Positions 43,049 to 50,836 of a stretch of DNA of 50,836 bases are shown piece after piece. Made by a program: the position numbers and the translations under genes. The number at the start of each line of letters is the position of its first letter. Positions within the stretch are counted from its first letter, which is position 1. Below the pieces are notes generated by a model. That model was not told where the DNA came from, did not search any database, and saw only the letters and a list, made by a program, of their open reading frames with translations. Source of the DNA: Bacteroidota bacterium (GTDB taxonomy: Bacteria > Bacteroidota > Bacteroidia > Bacteroidales > UBA7960); assembly GCA_018335675.1 (NCBI GenBank), contig JAGXRQ010000132.1:1-50836 (forward strand), read 5' to 3'.

Positions 43049-44554
43049 TTAAGAGATGTCTTTTTTAGGGAAAATTTTTATTCCGAATGATTTTTTAATA
43101 AGATTCTTTTGCTTGGCTTTTGCATACATATTCCCAATAATAACAAATACAATTGCTGCGCCAACAGCGATGTAAGTATCTTCCACCTTCCACCATCCGG
43201 AAATTTTCGCAATTATATTAACTAATACAGCGATAGTGCCACCAACAAAAGCCCATCTTACACCATCAGTGCTTATCCAACCTCGCTTATAAATCCCCAT
43301 CATAATAACAATAGCACCAATAGCCCTGATACCATAGGAGATATAAGCCATGCTAAGAATTGCACCTGTACTGTAATACGCTAAAGGAATTGTTACAAGA
43401 TTTACAATAATAACCAGTTTTCTTGCAGTAGAAATGATCTTCTTATCAACAGCAGTTTTATTAATTATTCCGTGATAAATATCTTTTGTAGCAATAGTAA
43501 CAACTGCAAAATTTACCGGTCCAACAGTAGATAAAATTGCAGCAAGAATCCCCGAAAGTGCAATTCCTCCCAAAACAGGATGAATAAATTCAGGAGAAGT
43601 CATAAGAGTTGGCAAAACCATTTTAGGGTTTATTGAATTTGTAGCTGCATCCCAAAGAGGGCTTGTTGCATCAGTAATATTGAAGTATTTTCCGGTTTTG
43701 GCAACCAGTCCCAGCAGTGCTACCATTATACCAAAAGGAGCAATAATAAAGGCCGAAAAGATTGCAGCTTTCTTAGCTATTGGAGCAGTACGAGCAGCAA
43801 AAATAGGCTGAATACTAGCCTGACCGGCCATTCCACCCAGCACTCCACCAAGAATAAGACTCCAGGCATAGCTTAATCCACCACTAAAAGGATTATATAG
43901 ATTTTCAGGAGAGCCTTGACTAACCATGGACTCTTTCAGAACTGCAAAACCTCCTACGTCGCTAACGCCTATCCATGCGGCAACACCTATACCTAAAAAC
44001 ATAACAATAACGTGAATTATTCCGGTAATTGCAAGAGCATGCATTCCTCCAAAGTAAGTATATAAAGTTATAACGAGAGATGCAATTAAGACAGAATAAA
44101 ACCAATCTAGGCCAAACATTGCCGAGATAACAGCTGAAGCTGTTTGCAACTGCACAAAAGCTAACACTATATATGCAAAAAGAAATGCAATAGCTGAAAT
44201 TGCCCTGGCTCTGGGGCCAAAAAGATTTTCAAGCATTTCGCTAACAGTGTGAACATTGTTTTTGCGATAGTGCTTTGCTACCGTAAATCCAATAATTATC
44301 ATTCCGATAGCAGTGGAAATATTATACAGAATGGGCTGCATAGTGCCAGACACGAATGACTTTTCACTAACGCCAATAGTACTCATTCCACCAAGCCACT
44401 CTGAGGCCACAACCACAGCACAAGCAATTACACCAAGGTTTCTACCTGCAACAAGATAGTCGGCTGCAGATCTGCTGGCAACTTTTCTTGTAAGTAACGA
44501 TATAAGTGTGATTAACCCAAAATAGATTAAAACCACAATAAGATATGTACTCAT
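43049..44554 (-). CDS. Sodium:solute symporter family transporter
   Basis: The protein has 501 residues with about 13 hydrophobic helices, fitting the SSS family. YLIVVLIYFGLITLISLL is the first helix, followed by RSAADYLVAGRNLGVIACAV and VASEWLGGMSTIGVSEKSF, the conserved early motif region. GGMAGQASIQPIFAARTAPI and SGILAAILSTVGPVNFAVVT contain the A(I/L)LST segment usually near the sodium sites. It is the first gene of a four-gene operon, 19 bp upstream of the CoA-transferase. A carboxylate or amino acid is the likely substrate, presumably the one processed by the downstream enzymes. Confidence 0.88.
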   Translation of the reverse strand: MSTYLIVVLIYFGLITLISLLTRKVASRSAADYLVAGRNLGVIACAVVVASEWLGGMSTIGVSEKSFVSGTMQPILYNISTAIGMIIIGFTVAKHYRKNNVHTVSEMLENLFGPRARAISAIAFLFAYIVLAFVQLQTASAVISAMFGLDWFYSVLIASLVITLYTYFGGMHALAITGIIHVIVMFLGIGVAAWIGVSDVGGFAVLKESMVSQGSPENLYNPFSGGLSYAWSLILGGVLGGMAGQASIQPIFAARTAPIAKKAAIFSAFIIAPFGIMVALLGLVAKTGKYFNITDATSPLWDAATNSINPKMVLPTLMTSPEFIHPVLGGIALSGILAAILSTVGPVNFAVVTIATKDIYHGIINKTAVDKKIISTARKLVIIVNLVTIPLAYYSTGAILSMAYISYGIRAIGAIVIMMGIYKRGWISTDGVRWAFVGGTIAVLVNIIAKISGWWKVEDTYIAVGAAIVFVIIGNMYAKAKQKNLIKKSFGIKIFPKKDIS

Positions 44555-44720
44555 TGATTTTAAGATTAAAGATTGAAGATTAAAGATTGCTTTTTATAAA
44601 GATTATTAAACTCAATTTTTAATGATTGCTTTTAATAATGCGGCAAAATTATATAATTAGTTCTGATTTTCAACAAGAATTAAACGCTGTTCAAACACTT
44701 TTGTGTTAAAGTTTTTAACG

Positions 44721-44752
44721 TTTGTATTTCAGTTTAAAAATCCCTAATTTTG
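44721..44752 (+). promoter_or_regulatory. Bacteroidota-type promoter for GAPDH
   Basis: TTTG (44721-44724) and TAATTTTG (44745-44752) are separated by 20 bases, an exact fit to the Bacteroidota sigma consensus TTTG-N19to21-TAnnTTTG. The ATG is 64 bp downstream, leaving an A/T-rich leader. Confidence 0.7.
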
Positions 44753-44810
44753 CGTACTTTAAAACAAGAGTTTTTTAAAACATTATAACACTTTACAAAT
44801 TTTAAATTAA

Positions 44811-45821
<1,011 letters not shown>

Positions 45822-45837
45822 TTTTTTGCCGATTGTA

Positions 45838-45910
45838 GAGACGCCATGCCTGGCGTCTCATTAAATGAATACCAACAAGTAGAGACGCCAAGCATGGCGT
45901 CTCTACTTGT
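45838..45910. repeat. Two GAGACGCCA-type REP hairpins
   Basis: Hairpin 1 is GAGACGCCA-TGCC-TGGCGTCTC (45838-45859). Hairpin 2 has perfect 16-bp arms ACAAGTAGAGACGCCA and TGGCGTCTCTACTTGT around AGCA (45875-45910). GTAGAGACGC-type REPs are widespread in Bacteroidota and cyanobacteria. The second hairpin contains the last codons and the stop codon of lpxH and may also terminate transcription of both converging genes. Confidence 0.85.
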
Positions 45911-46667
45911 TTATAGGAAAATATTTTAATTCTAATTTTTCACCATCCCAAACCACGTAGGAATAATTTTTAAACCAATCACCGGTGTTGATGTACTTAA
46001 CATCTTTTTTTATTTGTATCTCCATTGGAAGGTGTCTGTGTCCGAAAAGGAAAAAATCATAATGTTCTTTCCTCAAAACATCTTTACAGTATTGAATTAA
46101 TCTTTCTTTTTCTTCACCAAGAAAAATTTCATCCGAGATTCCATTAGCAAGCCTACTTTTTTTTGAGAAGAAAAGTGCTATTTTAGTTCCAAAACCAGGG
46201 TGTATATATGAGAATAGTTTTTGACAAATTCGTGAAGCAAATATTTTTCTTAATCTCTTATAACCATTATCGCCCGGGCCTAAACCATCGCCATGACCTA
46301 TTAGAAATTGTTTATTATTAATATTAGCACAAATTGGCTTGCGATACATTTTCACACCCAATTCTTTTTCAAAATATCTAAAAGCCCACATATCATGGTT
46401 ACCTGTAAAATAATGTATATTAATCCCGCTATCTGACAATTCGGCCAACTTACCCAACAAACGCACAAACCCTTTCGGTACTACAGTTTTATATTCAAAC
46501 CAAAAATCAAATATATCGCCAAGCAAAAACAACTCAGACGCATCATTTTTAATACTATCAAGAAAAGAAACAATATGTTTTTCTCTTTTGAGGCTTTCTG
46601 TATGATTTGGAATGCCAAGATGAGAATCAGATAGGAAATACACTTTCTTTGAAGCAGTAATCTTCAT
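45903..46667 (-). CDS. lpxH: UDP-2,3-diacylglucosamine diphosphatase (LpxH)
   Basis: The protein has 254 residues. The calcineurin-type metallophosphoesterase motifs are all visible: SDSHLG (13-18), LLGDIFDFWFEY, TGNHDMWAFRYFE, LIGHGDGLGPGDNGYK and FGHRHLPMEI. GDGLGPGD is typical for LpxH rather than generic phosphoesterases. It removes UMP from UDP-2,3-diacylglucosamine to give lipid X in lipid A synthesis at the inner membrane. The C-terminal Asn-Lys and the TAG stop lie in a REP hairpin, so the original end may have been altered by repeat insertion; the core is intact. Confidence 0.9.
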   Translation of the reverse strand: MKITASKKVYFLSDSHLGIPNHTESLKREKHIVSFLDSIKNDASELFLLGDIFDFWFEYKTVVPKGFVRLLGKLAELSDSGINIHYFTGNHDMWAFRYFEKELGVKMYRKPICANINNKQFLIGHGDGLGPGDNGYKRLRKIFASRICQKLFSYIHPGFGTKIALFFSKKSRLANGISDEIFLGEEKERLIQYCKDVLRKEHYDFFLFGHRHLPMEIQIKKDVKYINTGDWFKNYSYVVWDGEKLELKYFPINK

Positions 46668-46817
46668 TTTTATTATTTCTATTTAGATGCAAATATAAGG
46701 TCAATTATTATAAACATAAAGTAATTTCAAATTTTTGCCATTAACAAACAAACATTGCAACGAAATTAAAAATTATTAGTATTTTGGCAGAATATTAACT
46801 GACAACTAGAAATCATC

Positions 46818-48884
46818 ATGAAGAATTATAATTCAAATTGGACTTTTATTGTAAAAATTGCAATAGTTTTAACAACAAGCATCACTTTATCTGCAAAACA
46901 ATCCCTTTCTCAAAAGCCTGTTTTTGAATATGGCAAAATCACAGCCAAAGATTTGGATGTTGAAAAATATAAGCAGAAATATCCAGGGGCTCATGCTGTT
47001 GTAATTGGGGATGTAGGTGAATGTAAGTTTAATATGGAAACAGTTGATCAGGTTCACGCAAAGTTTCAGTATATTTTCACTCAAACAACCAGAATAATAA
47101 TTCTTGACGAGAAAGACCTTGACTACGGAAATATATCTATCCCATATTATGAAGGAGAAAACTCAAAAATGACGATAACTAATTTTCGAGCAAATGTTCA
47201 CAATCTTAAATCAGGAAAAGTAAGTTCAACAAGAGTAAGACAAAGAGATGGCAGTGTAATGGAATACGAAAGCCAAATGAGAACTTTAAATTATTCATTG
47301 CCGGATGTTAGCAACGGTTCTGTTATTGAATACCGATATACTATTGTTTCAGATTTTTACAGGAGACTTCCTGAGTGGAGATTTCAATCATTAATACCTG
47401 TAGAGCATAGTGAGTACAACCTTGATTTGCCAGCTTTTTTTAATTACCGCTTAAGATATCGGGGCTTTGAGGAACTTACTGTTAATTCTCAAAGGGCATA
47501 TACAGAATCAATGAGTTACAAAAAAACATCGCAAGTTTATGGAAAAACTGTTGATGCAGGAATAATAAAAGTTAACGTTCCGGGAACAAGATATAGATGG
47601 GTTGCCAAAAACATGCCTGCACTAATAGCGGAGCCGCTTATCGACAACATTCAGAATTATGCTTCCGCCATTTCATTTGAGCTCCTAAGTATGGACATTA
47701 CACAGTACGACCATAATACAGTTGTTACACATTACGCAAATACATGGAATGAAGTTGCATCAGCTTTAAATGGGCATAATGACTTTGGAGGCTTTTTAAT
47801 GCAAGCACCTATTGCTATTTCAGAGTTATTAAATATAACACCTACAGGAGACACTGAAAAAGATGTTAAAACAGCATATTATGAGCTGCAAAAGAAAATA
47901 AAGTGGAATAAAAACAATAGCGTCACAGCCAGAAGAACGCCCGCTGAAGTAATTTCAAGAGGCAATGGCAATAGCGCAGAAATAAACTTACTTCTATGCG
48001 CTTTACTAAGAAACATGGGGATAACAGCCGACCCAGTTGTATTGAGCACTGTGGATAATATTAAATTATCTGAAAACCCGACTTTTTCCGAACTTAATTA
48101 TGTAATTGTTGCTGTGCCCGACAAAAACGGAAAAAATATGTTTCTTGATGCAACAGAACAATATTTACCTGCAGGTTATTTACCTATTCGTGCATTAAAT
48201 GGCAAAGCTGTTATACTAACATCATCTAGAGCAAACTTTATAAACATATCTAATCCAGAACCTAGGAAAACTGTAAAAAATTATTTTCTCAAAATAAATG
48301 AAGCAGGCGAGTTTGAAGGACATTTTGAAAATCAATATTTGCAGTACAATAGTTATTTGGCTTTAAAAGATTATCATTTAAAAGGAAGGGAATTTTTCTC
48401 AACAAACTTCAGCTCTATCGAGGGGCTCGACCTAAAAGATTATGAGATAATTACACCCGATGTACCAGGAGATGTATTCATAACAAAAGGTAAGTTTTCA
48501 TTAAAAAATGCAACCACTTTTAAAGACAATGAGATTTCATTTCTTCCATTGCTTATTGAATCAATAAAAGAACATCCTTTTAAGAGTGAAACCAGAAGAT
48601 ATCCTATTGAATATTTTGTTACGGAAACAGAAGAGATAACGGTCACTATAGAATTTCCGGAAACTTTTAGGATAAAGAACATTCCCGAGCCACATACTAT
48701 ACTTTGGGGTAGAACATTTTCATATGATTACAAGATTAGTGAAGAAGGGAATAAAATTACTATAAGTACACGACGAGATATAATGGAAACCCCTGTTCAA
48801 GCAGACAGATACAATGGGATTGTTGACTTTCACAACAGGATAGTCAGAAAAAATCTAGAGAGTATAATACTGCAAAGAAAATAA
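46818..48884 (+). CDS. Exported DUF3857/transglutaminase-like protein
   Basis: The protein has 688 residues. A signal sequence (KIAIVLTTSITLSAKQ) precedes the DUF3857 domain (about 60-260), with QYIFTQTTRIIILDEKDLDY, SLPDVSNGSVIEYRYTI and FYRRLPEWRFQSLIPVEHSE. A transglutaminase-like domain follows (about 330-470: RRTPAEVISRGNGNSAEINL), where the usual catalytic Cys of G(D/N)C-type motifs is Ser (GNSAE). YVIVAVPDKNGKNMFLDATE contains the usual His/Asp region in changed form. A DUF3858-like beta domain makes up the C-terminus. The family is common in Bacteroidota and is thought to be periplasmic. Without the Cys it may bind rather than cleave or cross-link peptides. Confidence 0.85.
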   Translation: MKNYNSNWTFIVKIAIVLTTSITLSAKQSLSQKPVFEYGKITAKDLDVEKYKQKYPGAHAVVIGDVGECKFNMETVDQVHAKFQYIFTQTTRIIILDEKDLDYGNISIPYYEGENSKMTITNFRANVHNLKSGKVSSTRVRQRDGSVMEYESQMRTLNYSLPDVSNGSVIEYRYTIVSDFYRRLPEWRFQSLIPVEHSEYNLDLPAFFNYRLRYRGFEELTVNSQRAYTESMSYKKTSQVYGKTVDAGIIKVNVPGTRYRWVAKNMPALIAEPLIDNIQNYASAISFELLSMDITQYDHNTVVTHYANTWNEVASALNGHNDFGGFLMQAPIAISELLNITPTGDTEKDVKTAYYELQKKIKWNKNNSVTARRTPAEVISRGNGNSAEINLLLCALLRNMGITADPVVLSTVDNIKLSENPTFSELNYVIVAVPDKNGKNMFLDATEQYLPAGYLPIRALNGKAVILTSSRANFINISNPEPRKTVKNYFLKINEAGEFEGHFENQYLQYNSYLALKDYHLKGREFFSTNFSSIEGLDLKDYEIITPDVPGDVFITKGKFSLKNATTFKDNEISFLPLLIESIKEHPFKSETRRYPIEYFVTETEEITVTIEFPETFRIKNIPEPHTILWGRTFSYDYKISEEGNKITISTRRDIMETPVQADRYNGIVDFHNRIVRKNLESIILQRK

Positions 48885-48900
48885 TTAATTTTACATCCTA

Positions 48901-48913
48901 ATTCGGGGTGTAG
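48901..48913. repeat. Partial duplicate of the tRNA-Pro 5' end
   Basis: ATTCGGGGTGTAG is repeated at 48964-48976, covering three flanking bases and the first ten bases of the tRNA. The 50 bases after the upstream copy do not fold as a tRNA. It is a scar-like fragment. Confidence 0.6.
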
Positions 48914-48966
48914 TCACGCTTATAGCGGGATAAACTCCGCCCTGGCAGCTTGACAAACATCATATT

Positions 48967-49040
48967 CGGGGTGTAGCGCAGCCCGGTAGCGCGCTTCGTT
49001 CGGGACGAAGAGGCCGGAGGTTCGAATCCTCTCACCCCGA
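48967..49040 (+). tRNA. tRNA-Pro (anticodon CGG)
   Basis: The acceptor stem is CGGGGTG (48967-48973) with CACCCCG (49033-49039), discriminator A at 49040. The D arm is GCGC/GCGC, the anticodon arm CTTCG-TTCGGGA-CGAAG with CGG at 49001-49003, and the T arm GGAGG-TTCGAAT-CCTCT. All stems pair. CCA is not encoded. It reads CCG codons. Confidence 0.95.
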
Positions 49041-49692
49041 CTTTTAAAAACCGCTTTCGTTTTATTGGTAGGTGAAAGCGAATTTTTGTTTGAGAATTAG
49101 ACTGAATAAAGACCGGTAATTTAACAAACATACTTCTATTAAGATTAAGATTTTGAACTAATTAAAGAGTTTGAGCTTTATATTCCAAAGAAATTTTTTT
49201 AACAATCCATTATATATGTGATTTTTTTTAAAAAATGAATTACTTACGAGATACCACTCCCATTTATTATTCTTCAATGAAGCAAAACTTATATTTTCAG
49301 TAATCTTATAAAGCTTTACTTAAAATATAGACACCCTTTTAATATAAAAATCTAATTAGTCAATATAACTAAATATGGTGTTAGGCTATATATTTGAATA
49401 AAATTGTGTGAAATTTCCTACAATCCGCATCAATACTGAAAATATTATTTAGACACATTCTAAATTTTGTTTTAACAAAAATTTTGTTTTGTAATTTGAA
49501 TAATTGTTTATTCCTTTGACGCCAATAATTAGACTATTAGTCTTATAATATAAATAATAGCTAATGTTTCTCAATTGTCTTGATTATTGCGTAGTTTGGC
49601 TTCAGAATAATTGAGGAATGAAAAAGAGTTTTGTGATACATTATTTAAATGAATAAAGACAAATTATACAATTTAACCCTAATTTTATAAAC
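49041..49692. other. 652-bp AT-rich gap with no gene seen
   Basis: No open frame with family resemblance was found on either strand. A TTTTGTTTTAACAAAAATTT inverted-repeat-like stretch lies near 49467-49490, and TAGTTTG-like boxes near 49590 could be promoter elements of the downstream gene, one base off consensus. Base composition is more AT-rich than in the flanking genes. Confidence 0.5.
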
Positions 49693-50520
49693 ATGAAAAA
49701 GTTTTATTTAACAACATTGACTGCATGCTTTTGCGCAATTGCATTGAATACTAGCGCGCAGTCATCTTCACAGGCATTCTGGAGTATAAATGGTAATTCA
49801 ATCCAGCCTGATAAGTTTATAGGAACAATAAATAACCAACCTTTGGTTTTTAAGGCTAATTCAATTGAAGGACTGAGGATAATGCCAAATGGGAATATCG
49901 GAATTGGCACCACAGAACCTAATTCGCTTTTAGATATTAATGGTAATGCAATAGTAAGAGGAAGCCTCTTCGTTAATGGGAATATTGAATTAGGGGAAGG
50001 TGCAAGCCTAATAATTAAACAAGGAATTAGCTTGCCTGAATTGGAGTTATCAAACTTCTTAAAAATAGGAAGTAATTCATTGTTTCTAAGAAGCGATAAT
50101 CATATTTATACAGCTGATGAAAGTGGACCACTTTATATACAAAGTATTGGAGAGCATAATACAATCCTTAATTTAATTGGAGGAAATGTTGGAATTGGCA
50201 CAGACGATACGAAGGGGTATAAACTAGCTGTTGCAGGGGTAATGGTAGCTGAAGAAATCGTAATTAAATATCAAGCAGATTGGCCTGACTATGTTTTTGA
50301 TAATAGCTATGATTTAATGTCATTATCTAAACTCGAAGATTATATTAATGCAAATAAACACTTGCCTAATGTTCCAAGTGCAAAAAAGGTTGAAGAAGAA
50401 GGCGTTAGCATTGGCGAAATGAATGCTATTTTGCTTAAAAAGATTGAAGAATTAACATTGTATATTATTAATCAGCAGAAGGAAATTGAAGAATTAAAAA
50501 AGGTGGTCATAAACTATTGA
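49693..50520 (+). CDS. Exported tail-fibre-like surface protein
   Basis: The protein has 275 residues. A signal peptide ([17 protein letters not shown]) is followed by repeated beta-rich motifs such as [20 protein letters not shown] and [20 protein letters not shown], typical of phage tail-fibre-like and adhesin-like proteins in Bacteroidota. The end has [40 protein letters not shown] and [20 protein letters not shown], a widespread C-terminal module with a coiled coil that probably trimerises. I infer a secreted or surface fibre. No sorting signal of the T9SS type is evident. It is followed directly by an IS element. Confidence 0.82.
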   Translation: MKKFYLTTLTACFCAIALNTSAQSSSQAFWSINGNSIQPDKFIGTINNQPLVFKANSIEGLRIMPNGNIGIGTTEPNSLLDINGNAIVRGSLFVNGNIELGEGASLIIKQGISLPELELSNFLKIGSNSLFLRSDNHIYTADESGPLYIQSIGEHNTILNLIGGNVGIGTDDTKGYKLAVAGVMVAEEIVIKYQADWPDYVFDNSYDLMSLSKLEDYINANKHLPNVPSAKKVEEEGVSIGEMNAILLKKIEELTLYIINQQKEIEELKKVVINY

Positions 50521-50595
50521 TCTTTACCATTATATAAAATAATCACTACTGAACGACTAAAAAAAAATAGGGGTTAATCCCCGAAGGTTTCACCC

Positions 50596-50633
50596 CATGT
50601 TGTAAGTTTGCTTTGCGAACAACAAACAACATG
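50596..50633 (+). promoter_or_regulatory. Leader hairpin covering the transposase start codon
   Basis: CATGTTGT (50596-50603) pairs with ACAACATG (50626-50633), which includes the ATG; an inner GTTTGC/GCGAAC stem (50606-50620) continues the fold. In a transcript reading in from outside, this would sequester the start codon, as known for some IS elements. Confidence 0.5.
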
Positions 50634-50836
50634 AGCAAAAATACGGAAATAAAATTTGTCGGACAGCCGATTTTCAAACAAGTAATAAGTCTTATTGATG
50701 CGATTGGTATCAAAAGCATAGTGAAGAAGCATAATGCAGATCATTATTACAAGGCATTTAAGCTAGGACACAATTGATAACGATGCTTTTTGGTATCATA
50801 AGCCGTTGTGATTCGATGACCGAGATTTGTGAAGGG
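50631..50836 (+). pseudogene. IS4-type (DUF4372) transposase 5' part, frameshifted; cut by window edge
   Basis: From ATG 50631 the translation gives FVGQPIFKQVISLIDAIGIK and KHNADHYYKAFK, the N-terminus of IS4-type transposases with a DUF4372 region. The frame then hits TGA. Shifting by one base at about 50762 restores RTQLITMLFGIISRCDSMTE and ICEG, which matches the family continuation, so one base (probably G of GGCT) is missing. The remainder is beyond the window. Upstream, GGGGTTAATCCCC near 50570-50582 is probably part of the terminal repeat. A sequencing error at the contig edge is possible. Confidence 0.75.

Noticed and set aside
48898-49131. Small minus-strand open frame
   Set aside because: It is the antisense of tRNA-Pro and its duplicated edge; such frames are a known false prediction.

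Overview
The window looks like chromosomal DNA of an AT-rich member of the Bacteroidota, probably Bacteroidales-like. Supporting signs are TAnnTTTG-type -7 promoter elements, few Shine-Dalgarno sequences, a FecA-like TonB receptor with an N-terminal carboxypeptidase-regulatory domain, DUF5916 and DUF3857 proteins, a four-helix-bundle suffix protein, a BRO-N protein, and many REP-like or MITE-like intergenic repeats. No rRNA or other species-level marker is present, so genus is not assignable. Family names are recognised from memory of motifs; no search was run.

Layout. 1-2280 is an accessory patch: an IS30-type transposase end, a frameshifted RhuM remnant, a KilA-N remnant in opposite orientation, and a four-helix-bundle gene whose 5' region is duplicated on its far side. 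2279-15403 is a molybdenum-hydroxylase island resembling the E. coli yge/ygf region and anaerobic purine-degradation clusters: mocA-like cytidylyltransferase (divergent), ygfK-like flavo-iron-sulfur protein, two fold-type II PLP enzymes, a fused [2Fe-2S]/Mo hydroxylase, and ssnA. A GIY-YIG gene in a dense REP array and a YceI lipoprotein are inserted before ssnA. A hydantoinase/dihydropyrimidinase at 23941-25251 is a plausible detached member of the same pathway. 15745-23809 holds an HExxH-containing exported protein, a BRO-N protein, a lipoprotein, a FecA-like receptor, an overlapping LuxR/hemerythrin pair and a YgjV-like/GNAT-like fusion.

25273-32677 holds an ABC-F ATPase, a cold-shock protein, PEP carboxykinase with an unusual C-terminal extension of about 210 residues, and a DUF5916 outer-membrane protein. 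32861-35547 encodes separate lysine-ketoglutarate reductase and saccharopine dehydrogenase. 39421-44554 is a four-gene operon of sodium:solute symporter, CaiB/BaiF CoA-transferase, and 2-oxoacid:ferredoxin oxidoreductase alpha and fused beta-gamma subunits, which could serve the lower lysine (2-oxoadipate/glutarate) pathway. GAPDH, LpxH, CinA, a nucleoside phosphorylase, a SirB1-type protein, a DUF3857/transglutaminase protein and tRNA-Pro(CGG) complete the housekeeping part. The window ends in a surface or tail-fibre-like protein and the 5' end of a frameshifted IS4-type transposase.

The best candidates for something undescribed are the Mo-hydroxylase island with two PLP enzymes in place of YgeX/YgeY/YgeW, the PEPCK-coiled-coil-unknown-domain fusion, and the possible saccharopine/ferredoxin-dependent lysine pathway. 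Several repeat structures, notably a 77-bp direct repeat flanking the GIY-YIG gene and a 17-copy heptamer just before a start codon, also merit checking.
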